64,000 bases of DNA from an uncultured Prevotellaceae bacterium (GTDB taxonomy: Bacteria; Bacteroidota; Bacteroidia; Bacteroidales; Bacteroidaceae). The position numbers and the translations under genes were made by a program. The notes beneath the pieces were generated by a model. The model was not told the DNA's origin, did not search any database, and saw nothing but the letters and a program-made list of their open reading frames with translations. The stretch spans positions 1 to 64,000 of the forward strand of contig UQST01000011.1 in NCBI GenBank assembly GCA_900543815.1. Reading direction: 5' to 3'. Of the stretch, positions 17,259 to 25,679 are shown piece by piece (positions within the stretch are counted from its first letter, which is position 1; each line of letters begins with the position of its first letter).

Positions 17259-18218
17259 ATGGCATCAGAAACAGACAGAAAGGGACTCTCCATACTGATT
17301 CCCACATATAATAATGTGTGTGCCGAGTTGGTGCGTGCGTTGCAGCATCAGGCTTCGGCACAGGAAGGACTGGCATTCGAGGTGCTGGTGGCCGACGACG
17401 GGTCATCGCACCGGGCAACTGTGAAGGCCAACCGTGAGGCTATATGCCCACTGGAGCATTGCCGCTACATCGAGCGGGAGACCAATGTGGGACGGGCAAG
17501 GATACGCAATTTTCTGGCCCGGGAGGCGCAGTATGACTGGTTGCTCTTCATGGACAGCGACATGGTGGTGAGGGATGACTGTTATGTGGCACGTTATGTG
17601 GATGTCATCCGTAAGTCGGCTCTGGAAACGGGAATGCCGCCCGTCTTCTATGGCGGATACAGCATCGGGCATGCCCGTGAGGCCAATCCCGACATGGCGC
17701 TTGAGCGTAACCTGCGCTATCTGTTTGAATGCCGCTCGCCACAGAATGCCGACCCTCACTTGCGCGAGCAGCATCCCTATGGAGACTTCCATACCTCCAA
17801 CTTCCTGGTGAGCCGCAGTGTGATGCTGGAGCACCCGCTTGACGAGCGCTTCGTACACTATGGTTACGAGGATGTGCTGTGGGGAAAGACGCTCGCGGAG
17901 CATGGTGTGACGGTCAGGCATGTGGCCAATCCGCTCAGCTTCGAGCGCTTCGAGAGCAATATGCTGTATGTAGAGAAAGCCGAGGAAAGCCTGCGCACGC
18001 TGCATTACTTCAGGCATGAACTGGCCTCCTGCTCCCGACTGATACCTGTGGCAGAGCGCCTGCGCCGGCTGCTTGTGGTGTATCCCTTGGTGCGTCTGCT
18101 CTATCCGTTCGTGAGTCTGCACCTGAAGGCCGGGCTGACAGGCGCATCGCCCAGGATGTTCCTCTTCAATCTGTATAAACTCCTATACTACATCCATCTG
18201 GACTTCCATGACGAATGA
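17259..18218 (+). CDS. Glycosyltransferase family 2 protein (GT-A fold)
   Basis: A predicted cytoplasmic GT-A glycosyltransferase of 319 residues. It starts with the nucleotide-sugar strand SILIPTYNN, then VADDGSS near 47-53, the metal-binding DSDMVV near 101-106, and GYEDVLWGKTLAEHG near 206-220, the acceptor-side acidic motif of the galactosyltransferase-like C-terminal region. There is no signal peptide or clear membrane segment. Donor and acceptor cannot be read from the sequence. Its stop codon is also the first base triplet of a 45-bp duplicated element. Confidence 0.9.
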   Translation: MASETDRKGLSILIPTYNNVCAELVRALQHQASAQEGLAFEVLVADDGSSHRATVKANREAICPLEHCRYIERETNVGRARIRNFLAREAQYDWLLFMDSDMVVRDDCYVARYVDVIRKSALETGMPPVFYGGYSIGHAREANPDMALERNLRYLFECRSPQNADPHLREQHPYGDFHTSNFLVSRSVMLEHPLDERFVHYGYEDVLWGKTLAEHGVTVRHVANPLSFERFESNMLYVEKAEESLRTLHYFRHELASCSRLIPVAERLRRLLVVYPLVRLLYPFVSLHLKAGLTGASPRMFLFNLYKLLYYIHLDFHDE

Positions 18219-18299
18219 CGTTTCCAGCATGCTGCTTGGGATATGATGATAAAGGCAGAATGACTTTCCCGGCATGCTGCTGGATAAGTGATGATAAAA
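18216..18299. repeat. Two-copy 45-bp direct repeat at the glycosyltransferase stop
   Basis: TGACGTTTCCAGCATGCTGC (from 18216) recurs as TGACTTTCCCGGCATGCTGC (from 18261). The tails TATGATGATAAA and AGTGATGATAAA also match, and the offset is 45 bp. The core CAGCATGCTG is palindromic. The first copy starts in the stop codon of the glycosyltransferase. Confidence 0.7.
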
Positions 18300-18302
18300 C
18301 AA

Positions 18303-18324
18303 AAGCCCTGGTCTCCCAGGGCTT
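18303..18324. terminator. Bidirectional terminator
   Basis: A perfect 9-bp stem, AAGCCCTGG (18303-18311) with CCAGGGCTT (18316-18324), has a 4-base loop. It is followed by CTTT on the plus strand and TTGTTTTATC on the minus strand. It separates the convergent glycosyltransferase and gldE and is better suited to the minus-strand gene. Confidence 0.8.
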
Positions 18325-18348
18325 CTTTGTAGGTTATGGATTGCGCAC

Positions 18349-19698
18349 TCAGGCTTTGGCCGTTGCGGTCATCTTCTTGCGGTCTATCACTTTGATTTTG
18401 AGTATGCGGCGGTTGTCCATCTCTGTCACCTCAAAGGTGAAGCGCCCGTAGTCGGTTCGCTCATGCAGTTCGGGGAAGTCTCCCTTGATTTCCAGCAGCA
18501 GTCCGGCCAGTGTGTCGGCCTCTCCCTCCACCTGGTCGAAATAGTCGTCGTGGAGGTTGAATATCTTTAGGAAGTCGGCCAGAAGCGTCTTGCCCTCAAA
18601 GATGTATGTATTCTGATTGAGGCGCTGGTAGGTTTTCTCGTCCTCATCATACTCGTCGTTTATCTCACCCACTATCTCTTCGATGATATCCTCCATCGTC
18701 ACGATGCCGCTCGTACCGCCGAACTCATCCACCACGATGGCGATGTGCACCTTGTTGCTCTGGAAATCACGCAGCAGGTCATCTATCATCTTCGTCTCGG
18801 GCACGAAGTAGGGCGGCCGAATGAGGCTCTGCCAGCGGAAGTTGGCAGGCTTGTTGAGGTGTGGCAGAAGGTCTTTGATATAGAGAACGCCCTTGATATT
18901 ATCCTGCGTTTCTTGGTACACCGGTATGCGGCTGTAGTTGTTCTCCACGATGCACTTAAGCACCTGCGGGAAGGGAGTCTTCACGTCGAGATCCACGATG
19001 TCAAGGCGGCTGGTCATCACCTCACGCGCCATCTCACCGCCAAAGCGGATGATTCCGTGCAGCATGCTGCTCTCCTGCGCGATGTCCTTCTGGTCGGTGA
19101 GTTCCATGGCTTTCTCCAGATCATCCACCGTGAGACTCTGGTTGCTGGAGTGCATGAGATGCTTGGTGACCACCTTGCTCTTGATAAGGAGCCAGCTCAG
19201 AGGGCGGCAAAGGTGGCAGAGTCCGCGCAGTACGGGAGCAGAGAAGCGTGCGAAGCGAAGGGAATGCTGTGCGCTGTAGATCTTGGGGGTAACCTCTCCG
19301 AAGAACAACAGGAGGAAGGTGAGCAGGACGGTCATGCACAGATACTCGAGCCATTCAGCGTTGCCGAAATCCACGGTGGTGCTGATGGCGAAGTTGAGCA
19401 ACATCACTACGGCCACATTCACCAGGTTGTTGCAGATGAGGATGGTGGCCAACAGCTCCTCGGAGTCACCGCGCATTTCCACGATGCGTGCATCGTTGGG
19501 GGTGCGCTCTTCCTCCAGTTCATCTATTTCGGCAGGGCGAAGATTGAAGAAAGCTGTCTCGCTGGCCGACACGAATGCCGAGCATAACAAGAGTCCCACA
19601 GAGAGTATCAGGGCAACGTAAACGCCCAAGCTGGGGGTGATGATGTGTATGGCAGCAAACGAGTCAACTACGGACTGCCAAAGGTCTTGCATTATCAA
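18349..19698 (-). CDS. gldE: GldE, CNNM/CBS/CorC-domain membrane protein
   Basis: The 449 residues have the HlyC/CorC layout. An N-terminal CNNM (DUF21) membrane domain (about 1-200, opening with VALILSVGLLLCSAFVSASETAFF in two parts) is followed by a CBS pair (about 205-330, with FGGEMAREVMTSR and IVVDEFGGTSGIVTMEDIIE) and a C-terminal CorC_HlyC domain. This branch next to ssb and mutY is annotated GldE in Bacteroidota because of its link to gliding motility in Flavobacterium. In non-gliding Bacteroidales a metal or ion transport-related role is more likely. GldE is a name by family only. Confidence 0.88.
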   Translation of the reverse strand: MIMQDLWQSVVDSFAAIHIITPSLGVYVALILSVGLLLCSAFVSASETAFFNLRPAEIDELEEERTPNDARIVEMRGDSEELLATILICNNLVNVAVVMLLNFAISTTVDFGNAEWLEYLCMTVLLTFLLLFFGEVTPKIYSAQHSLRFARFSAPVLRGLCHLCRPLSWLLIKSKVVTKHLMHSSNQSLTVDDLEKAMELTDQKDIAQESSMLHGIIRFGGEMAREVMTSRLDIVDLDVKTPFPQVLKCIVENNYSRIPVYQETQDNIKGVLYIKDLLPHLNKPANFRWQSLIRPPYFVPETKMIDDLLRDFQSNKVHIAIVVDEFGGTSGIVTMEDIIEEIVGEINDEYDEDEKTYQRLNQNTYIFEGKTLLADFLKIFNLHDDYFDQVEGEADTLAGLLLEIKGDFPELHERTDYGRFTFEVTEMDNRRILKIKVIDRKKMTATAKA

Positions 19699-19751
19699 TG
19701 TGTTGAGTTTGTGTGATTGAATTGTATGGGGCTAACGCCGTGGCAGACGGC

Positions 19752-20108
19752 TCAAGGCTGCTGGCCGGGAACTTTATCCTTGCGCGGCGTGAGCATCTCC
19801 ATATTCTTGGCGGTAATCTCTATCTGTCGGCGTGTGCTGCCATTCTTCTCCTCGATGGTGCGGTAGTATATCTCTCCCTCCACATAGAGCTTGTCGCCCG
19901 TGTGTACATATTGTTCTACTATTTCGGCCAGTTTGCCCCAGAAGACTATATAATGCCAGGTGGTGCGGTCGGGTACCTCACCGCCGGCAGCGGTCTTGTA
20001 GCCTCGCTCGGTGGTGGCAAGCCAAAGATTGGCCACGCAGAGCCCTTTGTCAATATACTTGACCTCGGGTTCCTTGCCCACGTTGCCTATCAGCATCACT
20101 TTGTTCAT
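19752..20108 (-). CDS. ssb: Single-stranded DNA-binding protein
   Basis: SSB coats single-stranded DNA during replication and repair. The 118 residues form one OB fold starting MNKVMLIGNVGKEPEVKY, with TTWHYIVFWGKLAEIVEQYV near 62-81 and KLYVEGEIYYR. It is short compared with E. coli SSB and ends shortly after the OB fold, lacking an obvious acidic DDDIPF-like tip, so this may be a short paralogue. It is transcribed from its own promoter inside the mutY 3' end. Confidence 0.93.
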   Translation of the reverse strand: MNKVMLIGNVGKEPEVKYIDKGLCVANLWLATTERGYKTAAGGEVPDRTTWHYIVFWGKLAEIVEQYVHTGDKLYVEGEIYYRTIEEKNGSTRRQIEITAKNMEMLTPRKDKVPGQQP

Positions 20109-20139
20109 CGTTGTTACTTGTGTCGTTTAACTTTCTTCG

Positions 20140-20169
20140 CAAAATTAGCCAATTATCTGCTTGTGGCAA
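20140..20169 (-). promoter_or_regulatory. Promoter of ssb
   Basis: On the minus strand, TTG (-33) at 20167-20169 and TAATTTTG (-7) at 20140-20147 are 19 bases apart. The -33 element and part of the spacer lie within the last codons of mutY. Confidence 0.65.
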
Positions 20170-21241
20170 AATTACAGGGCCGCAATTTCTTCCACACCTC
20201 CTCCAGCGGACGGGGAAGAGCGCAGGAATCCACTTCGCAGGCTGTCATCCATTGGCCTTCGAGGGTGCATGATGCATCTGCCAACCGGCATTCATAGAAG
20301 TCGATATGCAGCAGGCGGTGGGTGAGCCTGTGCTGCACACCCTGAGAAAGCATAGTGAGCTGTCCCCGAGGAGCTTTTGCTTCCACCTGGGCAAGGGTGA
20401 GGGGAGCTTCGGACTCCCACATGGGGAACTGGTACAGCCCGCGATAGATGTCGCCCTGACCGCGTTTCTGCATCAAGAAGAGCCCGTCGCTGTTCCTCAC
20501 GCAAACGAATGTGAGGAAGCGCTCGGTGAGCTTCGTGCGGTGCTGCTTGACGGGAAGGGTGCTCACCAAGCTGGCGGCGAGTGCCACACACGAGTCTGCC
20601 ACTGGGCATTCACCGCAGAGGGGAGATGCTGGCTTGCAGACGATGGCGCCAAAATCCATGATGGCTTGGTTGTAGAGCGCCGAATGGTGCTTGTCCAGAC
20701 GCATCTGTGCCAGTTGGGCAAACTCCTTGGCTCCTGCTGTGGAATCTATGGGAGTGGAGATGCCGGCATGCCGGGCCAGCACCCGATAGACATTGCCATC
20801 CACCACAGCCTGCGGTTCGTCGTAGGCAAAACTGGCGATGGCTGCTGCTGTATATCGGCCCACTCCAGGCAGAGTGAGCAGCTCGTCATAGCAGAGAGGG
20901 AAGTGACCGTTGGCAACCGCCTGTCTGGCAGCCTTGTGAAGATTGCGTGCCCGACTGTAATAGCCCAGCCCCTGCCACAGGCGCATGACTTCATCTTCGG
21001 GTGCCTGTGCCAGATGCCAGACCGTGGGGTAGTGCTCGGTGAAGCGCGTATAGTAGTCGCGTCCCTGTTCCACCCTGGTCTGTTGCAGGATAATCTCCGA
21101 CAGCCATATCAGGTAAGCATCCTTGGTGTGACGCCAGGGCAAATCGCGCCCGTTCTGCCTGTACCATTCCTCGATGCGTGCAGCAAAGGAAAGGTCGTCG
21201 GGCAAAGCGTCCTTGGTGTCTGTGGTTGCTTGTCTGTTCAT
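20153..21241 (-). CDS. mutY: Adenine DNA glycosylase MutY
   Basis: MutY removes adenine mispaired with 8-oxoguanine. ATG 21241 (MNRQATTDTK) is chosen because homology starts at LPWR shortly after. The frame runs open further upstream into the preceding gene's territory without homology. The 362 residues contain LPWRHTKDAYLIWLSEIILQ, the helix-hairpin-helix LPGVGRYTAAAIASFAY with catalytic Asp in VVDGNVYRVLAR, the 4Fe-4S ligands in CKPASPLCGECPVADSC, and a C-terminal NUDIX-like domain that recognises 8-oxoG. The gene order mutY-ssb-gldE is common in Bacteroidota. Confidence 0.96.
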   Translation of the reverse strand: MNRQATTDTKDALPDDLSFAARIEEWYRQNGRDLPWRHTKDAYLIWLSEIILQQTRVEQGRDYYTRFTEHYPTVWHLAQAPEDEVMRLWQGLGYYSRARNLHKAARQAVANGHFPLCYDELLTLPGVGRYTAAAIASFAYDEPQAVVDGNVYRVLARHAGISTPIDSTAGAKEFAQLAQMRLDKHHSALYNQAIMDFGAIVCKPASPLCGECPVADSCVALAASLVSTLPVKQHRTKLTERFLTFVCVRNSDGLFLMQKRGQGDIYRGLYQFPMWESEAPLTLAQVEAKAPRGQLTMLSQGVQHRLTHRLLHIDFYECRLADASCTLEGQWMTACEVDSCALPRPLEEVWKKLRPCNFATSR

Positions 21242-21261
21242 CCTCAATATGTTCTGCTCGT

Positions 21262-22524
21262 TTATTTCCAGCGCTTGATGATGATGCTTGGATTGACGCG
21301 CAGATAAACGCCAAAGGAGAAGTTGGTCTCGCTGTGGCCCGTCATACTGCTCTGGAAAAACTCTCCCTCGGCACCCAGCACGTACCTGCGGGCAAACACA
21401 TGACTGTATTCCACATGGGCATACGCTGTGCCGATACCGTCGTAGCTCTGGCCATTGCGCACGCTGAGAGTGCTGAAGAAGTGGTTGCCATAGAGGCTTA
21501 CGAAATGCTTGGGAGCGTTGAAGTATCCGCCGCGAAGCAGGAGTCGTTGCCACAGGGTGACTCCTGCCCCTACATGGTATGCGGCTCCACCGTCGAATGG
21601 CCAGATGCTGCCGCTCTGTTGATAGGCTACCATGGCATTTGCTTCAGCGTTGACACTGGTGAGCACCTTGCGGTTGCGAGGAGTCCAGGTCAGGCCAGCT
21701 CCGGCCGATGCATTCATGATGGTCTGCACACCCATCGAGGTGGTATCCTGCTCGCCACCGCGATGCTGGATGACCAGCTGCACCGGGATATGCCAGCGCA
21801 AGGGCTTCTCCTGATTGCCAGGAAGTACCTTCCACGAGGAACCCACCGTGAAAGCCTCCTGATGGGAGTCTTCTTCGAATATATAGCTTTGCCAGTTGAG
21901 CCAGGTGTCGGCATGCAAGTGCTTGCGGTCCCACAGAAGCTGCATGCCGGCTTCGGGGTCTTGTGACAGATTGGTCTCTGCATTGAAGAGAGGCTCTATA
22001 AGCTGATGGTTCTGACCACCATATATATTGCCCAGCACCACGGTGAGGTGCTTGAACTCTGCCCGAGCACGCACCCAGGGCAGAACATGTGCACCACGCT
22101 GGTACTGGCTCCCCTTCCATCGGCCTATGTCATGATAGACATAATTGGGGTACTTATTGGCACCATGGAAGAGGGATGCGTGCAGACCAACCTCCAAATC
22201 TATCTGACGGATGGGAGTGTAAGCGAGACGAGGCTCTATCCACAAGCCTGGCAGGGAGTAGCCTTTGGTCATCTGGCTCGAATACTCATTGTCGCGGAAG
22301 AAGGTGAGGTTATCAACCTCCACACGCAGAACACGCACCATGGCGGTATCTATATGATAGTCGCTGGTGGCGAGACTGTCCCACATCTGTGCTCTTGCGG
22401 GTAACAACGCGAACAGAAGAAGGGCGGCGAGACAGATTCTTCTGACTGTCACAGACTGATGACTGCACGAGAAAGTGTCTGCAAACATGTTCTTTTGGAT
22501 AAAGGAAGATGCCGTCCTGGTCAT
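21262..22524 (-). CDS. Predicted outer-membrane beta-barrel protein
   Basis: I do not recognise the function. From Met1 there is a long N-terminal segment, then VRRICLAALLLFALLPARA, a signal peptide likely cleaved before QMWDS. If translation starts at Met13 (22488) the signal is 33 residues, which is more usual. Start 22524 overlaps the DedA stop in an ATGA, which favours coupling. The rest alternates polar and hydrophobic residues with repeated aromatic-rich strands (EPRLAYTPIRQIDLEVGL, LHADTWLNWQSYIFEEDS) and ends in a conserved-looking VNPSIIIKRWK, typical of a barrel C-terminus. It is 420 residues from the first start. Confidence 0.72.
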   Translation of the reverse strand: MTRTASSFIQKNMFADTFSCSHQSVTVRRICLAALLLFALLPARAQMWDSLATSDYHIDTAMVRVLRVEVDNLTFFRDNEYSSQMTKGYSLPGLWIEPRLAYTPIRQIDLEVGLHASLFHGANKYPNYVYHDIGRWKGSQYQRGAHVLPWVRARAEFKHLTVVLGNIYGGQNHQLIEPLFNAETNLSQDPEAGMQLLWDRKHLHADTWLNWQSYIFEEDSHQEAFTVGSSWKVLPGNQEKPLRWHIPVQLVIQHRGGEQDTTSMGVQTIMNASAGAGLTWTPRNRKVLTSVNAEANAMVAYQQSGSIWPFDGGAAYHVGAGVTLWQRLLLRGGYFNAPKHFVSLYGNHFFSTLSVRNGQSYDGIGTAYAHVEYSHVFARRYVLGAEGEFFQSSMTGHSETNFSFGVYLRVNPSIIIKRWK

Positions 22525-23144
22525 TTCTTCACTCCCTTATACACGAGATAGCCCACTGCTGCTACGCCCACAAGGAGCATAGCGATACGGAGCTCGCCAC
22601 TGTATTCGGCAATCTTCTGTTCCAACTGGCCGCTGAAATTGCGCCCAATGTACCATCCAAGACCACAGAGAATGCTGTTCCAAAGTCCGGCACCGATGGT
22701 GGTATAGAGGAGGAAGCGGCCCATGCTCATTCTGGCCAGACCGGCGGGGATGCTTATGAGCTGGCGCACAGCAGGTACCAGTCGGCCCACCATTGTGCCC
22801 ATAGCGCCATGACGGTCGAAATACTCTTCTGCCTTACGTACCTTCTCGCCGTCAAGCAGGCACATGTGACCGAAACGGCTCTCTGCCAGACGATAGATGA
22901 CAGGACGGCCCAGAAAACGGGCAAGTACATAGTTGACCAATGCGCCAAGGTCTGCACCCAAGGTGGCAAAGAGGACGATGAGCAATGGGCTCATGCTGCC
23001 ATCCATAGCCGACTTATATGCGGCAGGGGGAACAACCACCTCGCTGGGGAAGGGGATGAAACTGCTCTCGATGGCCATCAGTAGTGTGATGGTCCAGTAG
23101 TTGAGGTGCTCCAGGCACCATGCAATAAATGGGATGCTCTGCAT
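22521..23144 (-). CDS. DedA family membrane protein
   Basis: The DedA (SNARE-associated/VTT) family comprises inner-membrane proteins implicated in undecaprenyl-phosphate or phospholipid flipping and membrane homeostasis. The 207 residues show the family landmarks: an early re-entrant segment FIPFPSEVVVPPAAY near 31-45, the central FDRHGAMGTMVGRLVPAVRQ near 108-127 with its conserved Arg residues, IPAGLARM, and several membrane helices. It heads a pair with the barrel protein, overlapping it by 4 bases. Confidence 0.93.
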   Translation of the reverse strand: MQSIPFIAWCLEHLNYWTITLLMAIESSFIPFPSEVVVPPAAYKSAMDGSMSPLLIVLFATLGADLGALVNYVLARFLGRPVIYRLAESRFGHMCLLDGEKVRKAEEYFDRHGAMGTMVGRLVPAVRQLISIPAGLARMSMGRFLLYTTIGAGLWNSILCGLGWYIGRNFSGQLEQKIAEYSGELRIAMLLVGVAAVGYLVYKGVKK

Positions 23145-23223
23145 ATGTATTGCTTATTGTCTATTATTCGTTTGTGTGATATTCTGTTGTTCTATAGATT
23201 CTTGCCAACTGTTGCCTGTGCTG

Positions 23224-24366
23224 CTACACGAACTTCTTTCTGAAGGTCTTCCTGGACTCGAAGCGCCAATGTAGCCACGCGGATGCATCCCACCAGGGGA
23301 TGAATGCACGAAGCAGAGGAAGCAGAAGGGCATAGGAACGCACGCCCAACCGACGGGCCATGCAATGCCATGTGGCACAAGCTGTGATGATGGACATCAA
23401 CCACAGAATGCCCATGCTATACATTATATATATGTGTGGGTGGAAATACAGAAGGGTAAAGGCTGCCAGAAGGAGCCAGATGTAATTGCCCCAGAAAAGA
23501 GCAGCATACCACAGGCGATAGCCAAGCGAATGGCGCATGTGGCGGCGTGTCTCCATAAAGAAAAGGCGCTGGTGCTTCCACTGCAGTGTGGTGGGCTGCT
23601 CTTGGGTGAGCAACGCATCGGGATGGAGGGCGAGTTTCATTCGGCCGGGCTGCACATTGTGATTGACCAGCAGAGTGCCTGCTCCGTATCTGAGAGAGAA
23701 GCTCGAGGCAAATCCCTGATGGCTCATGAACAGGCTCTTGCGGTAAGCCAGACAGGCTTCACTGGCTCGATAAGGGGCGAAACGTGCATCCCAAGGCATC
23801 CACAAGGATTGTTGCCAGAGGCGGAAGAAGTGCTGCTTGATGCCCGACCAGCCGTGGGGGTGACTGATGGATACAAATCCCTGGACTGCATCAGCATCCT
23901 GAGTGAGCGACAGGGCAATGGCGCGAAGCCAAAGAGAGGATGACGGACAGGCATCGGAAGCCAACATCAACACCCATTCATAACAGGCGGAACGAAAGCC
24001 AAGGGTGAGTGCAAGCCGTGAGATACTGATATCGCGTGCTGTGTCGGGGCAGAAGGTGTGATGCAGATGCAGGTATTCTTCCTCAAGCTTTTCGAGCATC
24101 TTCAGCGTTCCATCATCGCTGTTGGTGTCAACGACAATCACTTCAAATGGTGCAGGGTAGTCCTGCTGAAGGATGACGGGCAGGTTGGCCTGCAACTCGC
24201 GGGCCTGATTGTGCACCGTGAGAACAATGCTCACGGGAGGAAACTCCCCGGTGTGCGGTTCCTGCCTACGGGCTTTCCTGGCCATGTTGGCCAGTCGCAA
24301 GTAGTGCAGAGAACAGCCGATAGCTGCCATCCAAGCAATTGCTGTTAATATCAAGAACAGATTCAT
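23224..24366 (-). CDS. Membrane-bound glycosyltransferase family 2 protein
   Basis: The 380 residues begin with one membrane helix (about 2-22). A GT-A domain follows with PPVSIVLTVHNQ near 43-54, VIVVDTNSDDGT near 76-87 and a LMLASDAC acidic metal-binding motif near 133. The C-terminal QWKHQRLFFMETRRH region resembles the QxxRW-type acceptor motif, and further hydrophobic helices lie at about 290-350. This is the layout of processive or envelope-polysaccharide transferases. Donor and product are unknown. No other polysaccharide genes are nearby except the DedA/barrel pair. Confidence 0.88.
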   Translation of the reverse strand: MNLFLILTAIAWMAAIGCSLHYLRLANMARKARRQEPHTGEFPPVSIVLTVHNQARELQANLPVILQQDYPAPFEVIVVDTNSDDGTLKMLEKLEEEYLHLHHTFCPDTARDISISRLALTLGFRSACYEWVLMLASDACPSSSLWLRAIALSLTQDADAVQGFVSISHPHGWSGIKQHFFRLWQQSLWMPWDARFAPYRASEACLAYRKSLFMSHQGFASSFSLRYGAGTLLVNHNVQPGRMKLALHPDALLTQEQPTTLQWKHQRLFFMETRRHMRHSLGYRLWYAALFWGNYIWLLLAAFTLLYFHPHIYIMYSMGILWLMSIITACATWHCMARRLGVRSYALLLPLLRAFIPWWDASAWLHWRFESRKTFRKKFV

Positions 24367-24436
24367 CTGTAAGCGGTTGCCTCCTTTTTCTTAAATCAAT
24401 GCGTTATCAATTGCTACTGCTTCGCTTCAACCAGAC

Positions 24437-25606
24437 CTACGCAAAGTCCTCCGTAGTATAACCCATGGGTAAGGGGCGGCAGTTGTAGCTGCTTGCCATA
24501 ATCTCACCATACGCTCCCGCAGACCTGAGAGCCAGCAAATCACCCCTACTGGTAACGGGCAGCTGGCAGTCGCGCATGAAAACATCGCTGCTCTCGCAGA
24601 TGGGGCCCACCACATCATACACCTGACTGTCCTTGGCAGGGGAAGTGAGGTTCTCAATGTGATGATAAGCATCGTAGAGGGCTGGACGAATGAGATCGGT
24701 CATTCCTGCATCGAGTATGGCAAACTGTCGGTGCGTACCTTGCTTCACATACAGGCAGCGTGCGATGAGCGAACCACACTGCCCCACAACGGAACGACCC
24801 AGTTCGAAATGTAACTCCTGGCCTGGACGCAGTTTGAGCGAAGAGGCATAAGTGTCGAAATACGACTTGAAGTCGGGTATGGGGTGAGCGTCTGGATGCT
24901 GGTAGTCAATGCCCAATCCACCACCTACATTGATGTTCTTCACCGGTTCAAAACTCTGTTTCTCCAGTCTGTCCTGCAGTTCATTGATACGAAGTGCAAG
25001 CGCATGGAAATCGTCCATGACCAGTATCTGGCTGCCGATGTGGAAGTGCAGACCGACGAATTCAATGTGGCTCATCTGCTTGGCCATCAAGATGACGCGC
25101 TCCATATCCTGCATTGCGATGCCGAATTTGTTCTCTGCCAGACCAGTGGTAATGTTGGCATGAGTGTGAGCTCCCACGTTGGGATTGATTCTGAAGCTCA
25201 CCCGTGCAGTCTTGTCAAGACGTGTGGCAATCTCCTCTATCACCTCCAATTCGGCTACACTCTCCACATTGAAGTACTGGATACCGGCATTCAGTCCGAA
25301 CTCTATCTCCCAGTCTGCTTTCCCGACACCTGCATACACGATGCTTGAGGCAGGGAAACCGGCATCGAGACAAGCCTTGATTTCACCGCCGCTCACGCAA
25401 TCGGCACCCAAGCCTGCGCCTGCAATGATGCTCAGCACCTTTTTGTTCGTACAAGCTTTCACCGCATAATGCACGTGGTAATTGATGTGCTTGGCTGTTT
25501 CGTCCTTGATGACCTGTAGTGTCTGACGCAATAATTTGATGTCGTAATAGTAGAAAGGAGTCCGTTGCTTCTGGAAGGAGTTGATGGGAAAGTGTGATGT
25601 GGCCAT
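24437..25606 (-). CDS. lysA: Diaminopimelate decarboxylase
   Basis: LysA decarboxylates meso-diaminopimelate to lysine. ATG 25606 (MATSHFPINSFQKQRTPFYY) is preferred over the open upstream frame because family homology begins there, giving 389 residues. PLP-lysine lies in VHYAVKAC. HFHIGSQ, GGGLGIDY and the substrate loop with Cys in GPICESSDVF are visible. lysC lies 73 bases upstream on the same strand, separated by a strong hairpin, so the first and last steps of lysine synthesis are grouped. Confidence 0.97.
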   Translation of the reverse strand: MATSHFPINSFQKQRTPFYYYDIKLLRQTLQVIKDETAKHINYHVHYAVKACTNKKVLSIIAGAGLGADCVSGGEIKACLDAGFPASSIVYAGVGKADWEIEFGLNAGIQYFNVESVAELEVIEEIATRLDKTARVSFRINPNVGAHTHANITTGLAENKFGIAMQDMERVILMAKQMSHIEFVGLHFHIGSQILVMDDFHALALRINELQDRLEKQSFEPVKNINVGGGLGIDYQHPDAHPIPDFKSYFDTYASSLKLRPGQELHFELGRSVVGQCGSLIARCLYVKQGTHRQFAILDAGMTDLIRPALYDAYHHIENLTSPAKDSQVYDVVGPICESSDVFMRDCQLPVTSRGDLLALRSAGAYGEIMASSYNCRPLPMGYTTEDFA

Positions 25607-25631
25607 TGGTTTGCCTGTTTGTATGATGAAA

Positions 25632-25671
25632 CCATGCGGGAAGCTTGCTTTGGGCAAACTTCCTCGCATGG
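25632..25671 (-). other. Long hairpin between lysC and lysA
   Basis: An interrupted inverted repeat, CCATGCGGGAAG...CTTCCTCGCATGG with a further inner TTGC/GCAA pairing, fills most of the 73-base gap. There is no T-tract after it. It could be a processing or attenuation structure that sets the lysA to lysC ratio. It does not resemble a lysine riboswitch, which is much larger. Confidence 0.55.
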
Positions 25672-25679
25672 TGTGTGAA

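Noticed and set aside
25607..25679. Lysine riboswitch before lysA
   Set aside because: The gap is only 73 bases and holds a single hairpin. The lysine riboswitch is a much larger multi-helix RNA.
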